Shown here: in pieces, positions 1 to 6,308 of the stretch
How the letters are laid out: every line of letters begins with the position of its first letter
Position numbering within the stretch: the first letter of the stretch is position 1
Assembly: GCA_025966175.1 (NCBI GenBank)
Contig: JAOPVN010000592.1
Span: 1-7,475, forward strand
Direction of reading: 5' to 3'
DNA length: 7,475 bases
Origin: Modestobacter sp.
GTDB taxonomy: Bacteria; Actinomycetota; Actinomycetes; Mycobacteriales; Geodermatophilaceae
The notes under the pieces: generated by a model
Told to the model about the DNA's origin: nothing
The model's input: the letters and a program-made list of their open reading frames with translations, nothing else
Databases searched by the model: none
Made by a program: the position numbers and the translations under genes

Positions 1-1163
1 TCGGCGACCCGGAGGTGCATGCCGCCCTCCGGCACGCCGAGGCCGACCCGGCGGGGCTGTCGGACGCGGAGTACCTGGCGCTGCTGGGCGCGGACGGGGC
101 CGACCTGGAGGCGCTGGCGGGGCTGGCCGACGCCGTCCGCCGGGACGTCAACGGCGACGACGTCACCTACGTGGTGAACCGGAACATCAACTTCACCAAC
201 GTCTGCTACACCGGCTGCCGGTTCTGCGCGTTCGCCCAGCGGCGCACCGACGCCGACGCCTACACGCTGTCGATGAAGCAGGTCGGCGACCGGGTCGACG
301 AGGCCTGGGCCGGCGGCGCCACCGAGATCTGCATGCAGGGCGGCATCCACCCCGACCTGCCCGGCACCGCCTACTTCGACCTGGCCCGCGAGGTGAAGTC
401 CCGCCGGCCCGACATCCACCTGCACGCCTTCTCCCCGATGGAGGTGGTGAACGGGTCGGCGCGCACCGGGCTGTCGTTCACCGACTTTCTCACCGCGGCG
501 AAGGAGGCCGGCGTCGACTCGCTGCCCGGTACGGCGGCGGAGATCCTCGACGACGAGGTCCGCTGGGTGCTCACCAAGGGCAAGCTGCCGGCCGCCACCT
601 GGCTGGAGATCGTGAGGACGGCGCACACCGTGGGCCTGCCGACGACCTCCACGATGATGTACGGGCACGTCGACACCCCCGCCCACTGGGTCGCGCACCT
701 GCGCACGCTCGCCGCGCTGCAGGACGAGACCGGCGGCTTCCGTGAGTTCGTGCTGCTGCCGTTCGTGCACCACAACGCGCCGATCTACCTGGCCGGGGTC
801 GCCCGCCCGGGCCCGACGAACCGGGAGAACCGGGCGGTGCACGCGGTCGCCCGACTGCTGCTGCACGGGCGGATCGACAACATTCAGACCTCGTGGGTCA
901 AGCTCGGCGACGCCGGCACCCAGGCCATGCTCAACGGCGGGTCCAACGACCTGGGCGGCACGCTGATGGAGGAGACGATCAGCCGGATGGCCGGCTCGGG
1001 CAACGGGTCGCTGAAGACGATCGCCGAGCTCGAGGCGATGGCCGCCGCGATCGGGCGGCCGGCCCGACAGCGGACGACCGAGTACGGCACCCCCTCCGCC
1101 GAGCGGATGGCCACTGCCCGCACCGACGCCGGCCGCGCCGCGCTCAGCCTCAAGCTGGTCTGA
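1..1163 (+). CDS. fbiC: FO synthase FbiC, CofH (C-terminal) part, 5'-truncated by window edge
   Basis: This is the radical SAM CofH half of FO synthase. It joins a tyrosine-derived hydroxybenzyl unit to 5-amino-6-ribitylaminouracil, leading to FO, the deazaflavin chromophore of coenzyme F420 (known family role). A GTG at 15 could be read as a start, but the frame stays open to the left edge and the residues before it (GDPEV) also look like FbiC. I therefore read it as the C-terminal half of the fused actinobacterial protein of roughly 850 residues. Counting from the GTG at 15, the radical SAM cluster motif CYTGCRFC has Cys64, Cys68 and Cys71. It is followed by CMQGGIHP, HAFSPMEV and LPGTAAEILDDEVR, all typical CofH blocks. 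The stop is TGA at 1161-1163, four bases from the end of a convergent gene. A stand-alone cofH is possible, but the open 5' end argues against it. No frameshift or missing motif was seen. Confidence 0.95.
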   Translation, partial: GDPEVHAALRHAEADPAGLSDAEYLALLGADGADLEALAGLADAVRRDVNGDDVTYVVNRNINFTNVCYTGCRFCAFAQRRTDADAYTLSMKQVGDRVDEAWAGGATEICMQGGIHPDLPGTAYFDLAREVKSRRPDIHLHAFSPMEVVNGSARTGLSFTDFLTAAKEAGVDSLPGTAAEILDDEVRWVLTKGKLPAATWLEIVRTAHTVGLPTTSTMMYGHVDTPAHWVAHLRTLAALQDETGGFREFVLLPFVHHNAPIYLAGVARPGPTNRENRAVHAVARLLLHGRIDNIQTSWVKLGDAGTQAMLNGGSNDLGGTLMEETISRMAGSGNGSLKTIAELEAMAAAIGRPARQRTTEYGTPSAERMATARTDAGRAALSLKLV

Positions 1164-1167
1164 GCCG

Positions 1168-1983
1168 CTACCGGGCGATCGACCGGCCGCCGGCACCGCT
1201 GCTGGTCGGGCTCGGCTCCGTGGTCGACGAGGCCGTGGTGGTCGCGGGCGGGCTGCTCGTCGACGGCTCGGACGTCTCCGCGGAGCTGCCGACCGTGCTG
1301 CTCGACGACGACGGGCTGGTGGCGGGCGGGGTGGTCGTCTCCGGCGGGGCGCTGCTCGACGACGGGGTGCTGCTCGACGTCGCCGCGGTGGTCTCCGGCG
1401 CGCTGGTCTCCGGAGCGGCACTGGTGGACGGCTCCGTCGTCACCCCGGCCGCCGAGGTCAGCGCCTCCCCGGCCCCGGCGACCGCCGTGGACGACGGCAT
1501 GGCCTCGTCGGTGTCGGCGGCAGCGCTGCCGGGGCGGGTTCGCACGGGGGAACCGGCGACCCAGCCGGCCGTGTTCCCTCCCGCGGAAGGCGGTGCACCC
1601 GTGGGGGACGCCGCCGAGGGATCCCCCGGGGGCGTCCCGGGCCGGGCCGACGCCGTGCCGTCCTGCCTCGTGCGGTCGGGCCGGACGCCGACGGAGGACG
1701 CCGGGACGGCCACCGAGCTCGAGCCCATGTCCTGGGCCGCAGCGGCCGGCGGCTCGGTCATCTGCGGCACCAGCAGCGCCACGCACCCGGCGAGGAGGAG
1801 CCCGGCGGCCAGCACGAACGACACCCCGGCGATCCACGGCCCGGGCCGGTGCCGCTGGCGGGCCGGCGGCGAGATGGTCGTCTCGGGCGCGGCGTGCCGC
1901 GGGCGTCGTGCGGCCGGGGGATCGGTGCTCGCGGCACCGGTCTGCTCGGCGCCCCGGTGCCGCCCGGCTCGTGCCGTGCCCAT
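1168..1983 (-). CDS. Membrane-anchored Ser/Thr/Pro-rich protein, unknown function
   Basis: I do not recognise a family. The frame encodes 271 residues and its codons end in G or C almost without exception, which supports real coding on this strand. The ATG at 1983 is chosen because GGGGAG (plus strand 1991-1996) lies 7 bases upstream; an in-frame ATG at 2052 has no comparable site. Residues 1-49 are basic and probably cytoplasmic. Residues 50-74 are one hydrophobic segment (WIAGVSFVLAAGLLLAGC and on). The rest is low complexity, increasingly Ser/Thr/Pro from about residue 170 to the end, as in an extracellular stalk that may be glycosylated. LAGC (Cys67) matches a lipobox, but it sits inside the hydrophobic segment behind a long N-terminus, so lipidation is doubtful. 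There is no sortase signal and no catalytic domain. The general layout (basic N-terminus, one membrane helix, Pro/Ser linker) recalls the front of actinobacterial class F sortases without the enzyme; that comparison is speculative. Confidence 0.72.
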   Translation of the reverse strand: MGTARAGRHRGAEQTGAASTDPPAARRPRHAAPETTISPPARQRHRPGPWIAGVSFVLAAGLLLAGCVALLVPQMTEPPAAAAQDMGSSSVAVPASSVGVRPDRTRQDGTASARPGTPPGDPSAASPTGAPPSAGGNTAGWVAGSPVRTRPGSAAADTDEAMPSSTAVAGAGEALTSAAGVTTEPSTSAAPETSAPETTAATSSSTPSSSSAPPETTTPPATSPSSSSSTVGSSAETSEPSTSSPPATTTASSTTEPSPTSSGAGGRSIAR

Positions 1984-2223
1984 GGTTCTGCTCCCCGTCC
2001 GGCGGTCGATGTCACCCGGCCAACGACGATCCGATCCGCTGGATACGGCCATGACCTGCGAAGACGCGGCACACCGCCCGATCGCGCCGCTGCGTGGCGA
2101 CTCGGCGCCGGTGCGTGGCGCTGCACCGCGATCAGACCACTGGCGCCGGGCGGGCACGGTGGGGATCGTGTCGACAGCGCGGCCGTCCGTGGCCGTGGCG
2201 CACCCGTCCCCTGGAGGAACACC
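1984..2223. promoter_or_regulatory. Divergent intergenic region
   Basis: These 240 bases separate two divergently transcribed genes, so promoters for both should lie here. I could not identify a convincing -35/-10 pair for either direction. The block TGCGTGGCG occurs twice, at 2091-2099 and 2112-2120, exactly 21 bases (two helical turns) apart. A shorter CGTGGCG recurs at 2194-2200. These could be binding sites for a shared regulator, but in such GC-rich DNA chance recurrence is also possible. Confidence 0.4.
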
Positions 2224-2673
2224 GTGGCCGAACTGCAGCAGGGCTTCCCCGATGACTGGCACCAGCCGTTGCGGCACATCCCGGCCACCCAGGTGTCCGC
2301 GGAGACGACCCAGACCGCGGGCATGACCCGGCGCGAGGCCGTGTCCGCGCACACCGTCGGCGCCCAGCGGATCTGGATGGGCGAGACGCGCGTGGCCGCC
2401 CACACGGCCTCCGGCGACCACCACCACGGCGACTCGGAGACCGCGATCCACGTCCTCTCCGGGCACCCGGTCTTCGTGTTCGCCGAGGGCGGCGAGGAGG
2501 TGCGTCTGGCCACCAGCCCCGGGGACTACGTCTTCGTCCCACCGTTCACCCCGCACCGGGAGGAGAACCCGGACGACGAGGAGGCCGTGGTCCTGATCGC
2601 CCGCAGCAGCCAGGAGGCGATCGTGGTGAACCTCCCCGGGCTGACACCCCAGGGGCACGGGGCCAGCGACTGA
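2224..2673 (+). CDS. Single-domain cupin protein
   Basis: A 149-residue protein made of one cupin beta-barrel. Motif 1 is visible as SGDHHHGDSE (residues 63-72), giving candidate metal ligands His66, His68 and Glu72, with a closing Gly80. Motif 2 is GDYVFVPPFTPHREEN (residues 100-115), giving His111 and the usual terminal Asn. All four metal-binding positions expected in active cupins are therefore present. The start is GTG at 2224, set by a strong ribosome binding site GGAGG at 2213-2217 with a 6-base spacer; the open frame further upstream lacks such a site. The substrate is unknown: small cupins include dioxygenases, isomerases and sugar- or ligand-binding proteins, and the sequence does not decide. 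The DUF885 gene follows 43 bases later on the same strand but seems to have its own promoter, so operon membership is uncertain. Confidence 0.9.
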   Translation: MAELQQGFPDDWHQPLRHIPATQVSAETTQTAGMTRREAVSAHTVGAQRIWMGETRVAAHTASGDHHHGDSETAIHVLSGHPVFVFAEGGEEVRLATSPGDYVFVPPFTPHREENPDDEEAVVLIARSSQEAIVVNLPGLTPQGHGASD

Positions 2674-2703
2674 CCCGAAGGCGGTGGGCGGTCTCCCGCG
2701 GCC

Positions 2704-2719
2704 TAGCGTGAGGAAGGTG
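2704..2719 (+). promoter_or_regulatory. Possible leaderless promoter for the DUF885 gene
   Basis: TAGCGT at 2704-2709 fits the actinobacterial -10 pattern TANNNT. It is followed after seven bases by GTG at 2717-2719. If transcription starts at 2717, this codon would be the 5' end of a leaderless mRNA, a common arrangement in actinobacteria. No clear -35 box is visible, which is also usual for such promoters. The alternative is an ordinary leadered start at GTG 2729, using AGGAAGG at 2711-2717 with a rather long 11-base spacer. Confidence 0.4.
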
Positions 2720-4399
2720 AGCGAGCCCGTGCGTCCGCCGTCCGAACTCGACCAGCTCGCCGACCGCTTCGTCGAGGAGTACGCCGCCGCCCACCCGGAC
2801 GTGGCCACGGGCATCGGTGTCCCCGGGCACGACGACCGCTGGCCCGACCTCACGCCCGAGGGGCATGCGGGGCACGCCGAGCTGCTGCGGACGACGATCA
2901 ACGACGCGGAGCGGATCGACCCGGTCGACCGGCGCGAGGAGGTCGCCCGCTCGGCGATGCTGGAGCGGCTCGGCGCGGAGCTGGCCCGCTACGACGCGGG
3001 CTGGGCGCAGGCCGACCTCAACACCATCCAGAGCCCGCTGCAGGCGTTCCGCCTCACCTTCGACCTGATGCCGACCGCGACCGAGGAGGACTGGGCGACG
3101 ATCGCCCGCCGGCTCGCCGCTCTCCCCGCGGCGCTGGACGGCTACGCCGTCGGTCTGGAGGCGGCGGCTCGCGCCGGGCGGGTCTCGGCCGCCCGGCAGG
3201 TCGGGCTGGGCGCCCAGATGGCCCGCCGCTGGGCCGGCTCCCCCGACCGTCCGGGCTTCTTCACCGAATTCGTCGCCGCCGCACCGGCGGGGGCGGCGGG
3301 GCTGTCCCGGGACCTGCAGCGCACGGCGCAGCAGGCCTCGGGCGCGCTGCTCGGCTTCGCCGACCGGATCGAGCACGACCTCCTGCCGCACGCCCCGGAG
3401 GCCGACGGGGTGGGCCGGGACCGGTACGCCCTGGAGTCCCGCTACTTCGCCGGCATCGACCTGGACCTGGCGGAGACCTACGCCTGGGGCTGGGACGAGC
3501 TGGCCCGGATCGTCGCCGAGAAGCAGGCGGTCGCCGAGTCCATCGCCCCCGGGCAGGGCATCGAGGGCGCGATGGCGGCGCTGGACGCCGCCCCGGCCCG
3601 GCAGGTGCGCGGCCGGGAGGCGCTGCAGGCATGGCTGCAGGAGACCGCCGACCGGGCGATCGCCGCGCTGGACGGCGTCCACTTCGACATCCCCGAGCCG
3701 GTCAAGCGGATCGAGGGCCGACTGACGCCGACCACCGGCTTGGGCGTCTACTACACCGCCCCGACCCAGGACTTCAGCCGCCCGGGACGGATGTGGTGGT
3801 CACTGCCCGAGGGCGTCACCGACATGACCACGTGGCGGGAGACGACGACGGTCTTCCACGAGGGCGTGCCCGGCCATCACCTGCAGATCGGCCAGACCGT
3901 CGCCAACGCGCGGCACCTCAACCGCTGGCAGCGGCTGCTGTGCTGGTGCTCGGGACACGGCGAGGGCTGGGCGCTGTACTCCGAGCGGCTGATGGCCGAG
4001 CTCGGCTTCCTGGACGACCCGGGCGACCGGCTGGGGATGCTCGACGCCCAGGAGCTGCGGGCCGCCCGCGTCGTCCTGGACATCGGCGTGCACCTGGACC
4101 TGCCGATCCCGTCCGGCCGGGCGACCGGTGAGCGGTGGACCTACGACGTCGCCCTGGCCTTCCTCCGTGCGCACGTGAACATGGACGACGCGATGCGGGT
4201 CGACGAGCTGCACCGCTACCTGGGCTGGCCGGGGCAGGCGCCGGTGTACAAGGTCGGTGAGCGGGTCTTCCTCACCTGCCGCGAGCAGGCCCAGCTGCGG
4301 ATGGGCACCGACTTCGACCTCAAGGCCTGGCACCGCGCCGTCCTCGATCTCGGACCGCTCGGTCTGGCTCCGCTCGCCGCCGAGCTCGCCCGGATGTGA
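2717..4399 (+). CDS. DUF885-family putative metallopeptidase
   Basis: About 560 residues, the normal length for DUF885 proteins, which are treated as zinc-peptidase-like enzymes of mostly unknown substrate. The family signature HEGVPGHH is at residues 381-388, giving His381, Glu382 and His387/His388 as likely metal and catalytic residues. GHGEGWALYSERL follows, with Glu416 a candidate third ligand. The C-terminal block with YKVGERVFLTCREQAQL and the LGPLGL segment is also typical of the family. There is no signal peptide or membrane segment, so it should be cytoplasmic. Several GTG codons compete as start: 2684 (site too close), 2717 (protein begins MSEPVRPP, preceded by TAGCGT, probably leaderless) and 2729. 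I prefer 2717. The gene is intact. It follows the cupin gene on the same strand, but nothing ties the two functionally. Confidence 0.9.
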   Translation: MSEPVRPPSELDQLADRFVEEYAAAHPDVATGIGVPGHDDRWPDLTPEGHAGHAELLRTTINDAERIDPVDRREEVARSAMLERLGAELARYDAGWAQADLNTIQSPLQAFRLTFDLMPTATEEDWATIARRLAALPAALDGYAVGLEAAARAGRVSAARQVGLGAQMARRWAGSPDRPGFFTEFVAAAPAGAAGLSRDLQRTAQQASGALLGFADRIEHDLLPHAPEADGVGRDRYALESRYFAGIDLDLAETYAWGWDELARIVAEKQAVAESIAPGQGIEGAMAALDAAPARQVRGREALQAWLQETADRAIAALDGVHFDIPEPVKRIEGRLTPTTGLGVYYTAPTQDFSRPGRMWWSLPEGVTDMTTWRETTTVFHEGVPGHHLQIGQTVANARHLNRWQRLLCWCSGHGEGWALYSERLMAELGFLDDPGDRLGMLDAQELRAARVVLDIGVHLDLPIPSGRATGERWTYDVALAFLRAHVNMDDAMRVDELHRYLGWPGQAPVYKVGERVFLTCREQAQLRMGTDFDLKAWHRAVLDLGPLGLAPLAAELARM

Positions 4400-4486
4400 G
4401 GCCTCAGCCGGTGTCGCGCGGCGGAACGCCCTCGGGCGGGCGGGCGACGCCCCGGTCCGTTCGGTGGCTGCGTGCCCGACGGGCGG

Positions 4487-4506
4487 GCGCCGCGAGGGCG
4501 CGGCGC
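4487..4506 (+). terminator. GC hairpin downstream of the DUF885 gene
   Basis: A perfect 8-bp GC-only stem (4487-4494 with 4499-4506) closes a four-base AGGG loop, 88 bases after the stop codon. It is followed by the modestly T-rich TGTTCATT rather than a true T-tract. It is the best candidate in this interval for transcription termination of the upstream gene. In DNA this rich in G and C, a short hairpin alone is weak evidence. Confidence 0.45.
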
Positions 4507-4689
4507 TGTTCATTCCTGACCGGAAGTGTCCAGAACGACCGATTGGGCCCCACGTGATCTGGACGAACCGGCCGCCGCCCCTCGGCAGAACCTGACGCCT
4601 GGCACGGCGCGTCGCACCCCCTCAGCCGGAGTTCTGAGGTGTCTGGGGCGGATGTGAACTCGTGGGACTCGGCGTAACGCGCACGACAT

Positions 4690-4718
4690 TTGACCCGACT
4701 GAAGGACACCCGTGTAAT
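4690..4718 (+). promoter_or_regulatory. Sigma70-type promoter of whiB
   Basis: TTGACC at 4690-4695 (5 of 6 matches to TTGACA) and TGTAAT at 4713-4718 (5 of 6 to TATAAT) are separated by exactly 17 bases. This is the best consensus promoter in the window. Transcription would begin near 4725, giving a leader of about 73 bases before the GTG at 4798. The spacer and -10 region carry ACAC-CC-GTGT (4706-4715), an inverted repeat that includes GACAC at 4705-4709. Confidence 0.7.
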
Positions 4719-4723
4719 TCCTC

Positions 4724-4745
4724 TTGTCATCACCGACGGTGACAA
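4724..4745. promoter_or_regulatory. Palindromic operator, BldD-like, at the whiB transcription start
   Basis: TCACCGACGGTGA at 4730-4742 is a perfect 13-base palindrome around A4736. Overlapping it, TTGTCA (4724-4729) and TGACAA (4740-4745) form a second dyad. Against the BldD consensus as I remember it (TNACNC, A or T, GNGTNA), the palindrome matches seven of nine specified positions, and the two mismatches are symmetric. whiB is reported as a BldD target in Streptomyces. Lying at about +5 to +17 from the predicted start, the site is well placed for repression. Assignment to BldD itself is inference. Confidence 0.5.
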
Positions 4746-4797
4746 AGCGGCAACCGTCCAGCGACGGCGGCCGGAACGAGACGCAGGGGGACGCATC

Positions 4798-5151
4798 GTG
4801 ACCATGGCTGACGTGACGTGGATGGACGACTACCGGGCTGCTGCCGCCGAGGCGGCGCCGGTCACCTACGGGACCGACGTGCTGGGCATGGCCAGCGTCT
4901 TCGCCACCGGCTTCCCGGGCATGGACGGTGAGGAGCAGGGCTGGCAGGAGCGCGCACTGTGCGCCGAGACCGACCCCGAGGCGTTCTTCCCCGAGAAGGG
5001 CGGCTCGACCCGCGAGGCGAAGAAGATCTGCACCGGTTGCGAGGTCCGGGCCGAGTGCCTGGAGTACGCGCTGGGCAAGGACGAGCGCTTCGGCATCTGG
5101 GGCGGCCTGTCCGAGCGCGAGCGTCGTCGCCTGCGTCGCCACGCCAGCTGA
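4798..5151 (+). CDS. whiB: WhiB-family iron-sulfur transcriptional regulator (WhiB/WhiB2 type)
   Basis: A 117-residue WhiB-like protein. The four cluster ligands are Cys55, Cys78, Cys81 and Cys87, in the C-x22-C-x2-C-x5-C spacing that holds a [4Fe-4S] cluster. The G-I/V-W-G-G turn is GIWGG at 99-103, followed by the basic DNA-contact tail (SERERRRLRRHAS). The stretch with DPEAFFPEKGGSTREAK, and the DERFGIWGG block, identify the WhiB/WhmD (WhiB2) subgroup rather than WblE/WhiB1. Known members work with WhiA to control sporulation septation in Streptomyces, or septation in mycobacteria (whmD). The start is GTG at 4798, with GGGGGA at 4786-4791 six bases upstream; ATG at 4804 is an alternative. 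Reading the frame from 4690 would place coding over the promoter. It is likely monocistronic: its own promoter, and a hairpin after the stop. Confidence 0.96.
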   Translation: MTMADVTWMDDYRAAAAEAAPVTYGTDVLGMASVFATGFPGMDGEEQGWQERALCAETDPEAFFPEKGGSTREAKKICTGCEVRAECLEYALGKDERFGIWGGLSERERRRLRRHAS

Positions 5152-5155
5152 CGAA

Positions 5156-5209
5156 GGACCCCGTCCTCCTCCCCCCTCGCGAGCTCGGGGCGAGCCTCGG
5201 GACGGGGCC
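5156..5209 (+). terminator. Large imperfect stem-loop after whiB
   Basis: CCCCGTCC (5159-5166) pairs with GGACGGGG (5200-5207), and the stem extends by GG/CC (5156-5157 with 5208-5209) across one bulged base. The interior can form a smaller stem, CTCGC (5176-5180) with GCGAG (5190-5194). It begins five bases after the whiB stop and lacks a T-tract, so it may be a T-less terminator or a structure protecting the 3' end. The 97-base gap to the next gene otherwise holds only that gene's ribosome binding site. Confidence 0.5.
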
Positions 5210-5248
5210 TGACCGTTCCAGCAGCTCACCAGGGGGTAGGAAGGGCTC

Positions 5249-6262
5249 GTGCGAGCCATCTTCTACACCCAGCCCGGCGGTCCCGACGTCCTGCAGCTCG
5301 GCGACCGCCCCACGCCCGAACCCGGGCCCGGGGAGGTGCGGGTGCGCCTGGCCTTCTCCGGCGTCAACCCGACCGACTGGAAGTCCCGCAGTACCGCCCA
5401 GCCCGGGCCGGGCGGGCAGATCCCGAACCAGGACGGCTCCGGCACCGTCGACGCAGTCGGTGAGGGCGTCGACCCCGTGCTCCTCGGCGAGCGCGTGTGG
5501 ATCTGGGAAGCCGCCTGGCAGCGCCCGTACGGGACGGCGGCCGAGTACACCGTGGTCCCGGCCCGGCAGACCGTGCTCTTCGGCGCCGCTCCCTCCTTCG
5601 AGCTCGGCGCGAGCCTCGGTATCCCGTTCCTCACCGCGCACCGCTGCCTGACCCTCGCCGAGTCGCTCCCCGACCGGCTCGGGCCGGGCACCCTCAACGG
5701 CCGCACCGTGCTGGTCCAGGGAGGCGCGGGCGCGGTCGGCAACGCCGCCATCCAGCTCGCCCGCTGGTCCGACGCCACCGTGATCACCACGGTCAGCGGC
5801 CCGGACAAGGCCCAGCTGGCCGCGCGGGCCGGCGCCGATCACGTCATCGACTACAAGCAGCAGGACGTCGTCGCCGAGGTCAGGAAGATCGCCCCGCACG
5901 GCGTCGACGCGATCGTCGAGGTCAACGCCCCCGTCAACGCCGCGATCGACGCCCAGGTCATCGCGCTGCACGGCGCCGTCGCCATGTACGCCGACGACGG
6001 TGGCCCCGAGGTCACCGTCCCGGTGCGCTCGCAGATGGCGCTCAACGCCCGCTGGCAGTTCGTGCTCGTCTACACCGAGCCGCGTCGCGCCAAGGAGATC
6101 GCCGTGGAGGACGTCAACGGCGCCGTCCTGGACGGCCAGGTCCGGGTCGGCTGGGACGCCGGGCTGCCGCTGCACGTCTTCCCGCTGGCCGAGACGGCGA
6201 AGGCCCATCAGGCGGTGCAGGACGGCATCGTCGGCAAGGTCCTCATCGACGTCACCGCCTGA
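5249..6262 (+). CDS. Zinc-free MDR-family NADPH:quinone-oxidoreductase-like enzyme
   Basis: A 337-residue medium-chain dehydrogenase/reductase, full length for the quinone oxidoreductase (zeta-crystallin-like) group. The N-terminal GroES-like domain (about 1-125) contains GVNPTDWK (38-45), typical of this group. The cysteine cluster of the structural zinc and the usual catalytic zinc ligands are absent, so it should be zinc-independent. The Rossmann domain begins near 152 with VLVQGGAGAVGNAAIQLA (dinucleotide motif at 158-164). The stretch from SGPDKAQLAARAGADHVIDY onward fits NADP(H) binding, though the coenzyme preference is inferred. It likely reduces quinones or enones in the cytoplasm; the true substrate is unknown. 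The start is GTG at 5249, with AGGAAGG at 5238-5244 four bases upstream. No separate promoter is obvious, so read-through from whiB is possible. The protein ends GKVLIDVTA, as in intact family members. Confidence 0.93.
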   Translation: MRAIFYTQPGGPDVLQLGDRPTPEPGPGEVRVRLAFSGVNPTDWKSRSTAQPGPGGQIPNQDGSGTVDAVGEGVDPVLLGERVWIWEAAWQRPYGTAAEYTVVPARQTVLFGAAPSFELGASLGIPFLTAHRCLTLAESLPDRLGPGTLNGRTVLVQGGAGAVGNAAIQLARWSDATVITTVSGPDKAQLAARAGADHVIDYKQQDVVAEVRKIAPHGVDAIVEVNAPVNAAIDAQVIALHGAVAMYADDGGPEVTVPVRSQMALNARWQFVLVYTEPRRAKEIAVEDVNGAVLDGQVRVGWDAGLPLHVFPLAETAKAHQAVQDGIVGKVLIDVTA

Positions 6263-6265
6263 CCG

Positions 6266-6308
6266 CCGCCGATGAACCCCCGCGTCACTCTCCGGGGGTC
6301 ATCGGCGG
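6266..6308. terminator. Bidirectional hairpin between convergent genes
   Basis: A long stem forms between 6266-6282 and 6293-6308: CCGCCGATGA plus CCCCCG on the left, and the exact complement on the right. Sixteen base pairs form, with one bulged A (6275 or 6276) and a ten-base loop (6283-6292). It lies between the oxidoreductase stop (6262) and the end of the opposing acetyltransferase gene; the loop holds that gene's TGA, and its last codons form the right arm. There is no T-tract in either direction. Placement and length make a shared terminator the likeliest role. Confidence 0.75.

Larger units (their letters stand above)
4400..4797 (+). other. 398-base gene-free region upstream of whiB
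   Basis: No credible gene lies here. The first half is GC-rich and holds the hairpin at 4487-4506. The middle has a 7-bp inverted repeat, GTCCAGA at 4528-4534 with TCTGGAC at 4558-4564. It also has an imperfect hairpin at about 4616-4641 (CTCAG/CTGAG core with a short bulge). From about 4640 the base composition becomes less GC-rich, as expected near a promoter, leading into the -35/-10 pair at 4690-4718. The length suggests a complex whiB control region or an undetected small RNA; neither is proven. Confidence 0.6.

Noticed and set aside
15..17. GTG at 15 as the true start of a stand-alone cofH
   Set aside because: The frame is open to the window edge and the residues before the GTG look like FbiC, so it is most likely internal.
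1142..1165. GCTCAG/CTGAGC hairpin at the end of fbiC as a terminator
   Set aside because: Only six base pairs with a 12-base loop, lying in coding sequence and without a T-tract; too weak to call.
1933..1983. Lipoprotein assignment from LAGC in the minus-strand membrane protein
   Set aside because: The motif lies in the middle of the hydrophobic segment, is followed by more hydrophobic residues, and is preceded by about 49 non-signal residues.
893..2326. Long plus-strand open frame of 477 codons
   Set aside because: It overlaps fbiC, the minus-strand membrane-protein gene and the cupin. It has Arg/Gly/Ala-rich noise composition and no domain; it is an artefact of GC-rich DNA.
2546..3682. 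Long minus-strand open frame opposite the DUF885 gene
   Set aside because: It is antisense to a clearly recognisable gene and has no family motif; a typical mirror frame at high GC.
4433..4490. Possible G-quadruplex from repeated GGG runs
   Set aside because: Only three close runs and then two more about 40 bases later; not a compact four-run pattern, and expected by chance at this GC content.
4690..4797. Upstream extension of whiB to a TTG at 4690
   Set aside because: The TTG is the first half of the -35 box. The extension would run across the promoter and operator, and a good ribosome binding site directs the start to 4798.
4862..6208. Long minus-strand open frame opposite whiB and the oxidoreductase
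   Set aside because: It spans two well-supported genes on the other strand and its translation has no recognisable motif.
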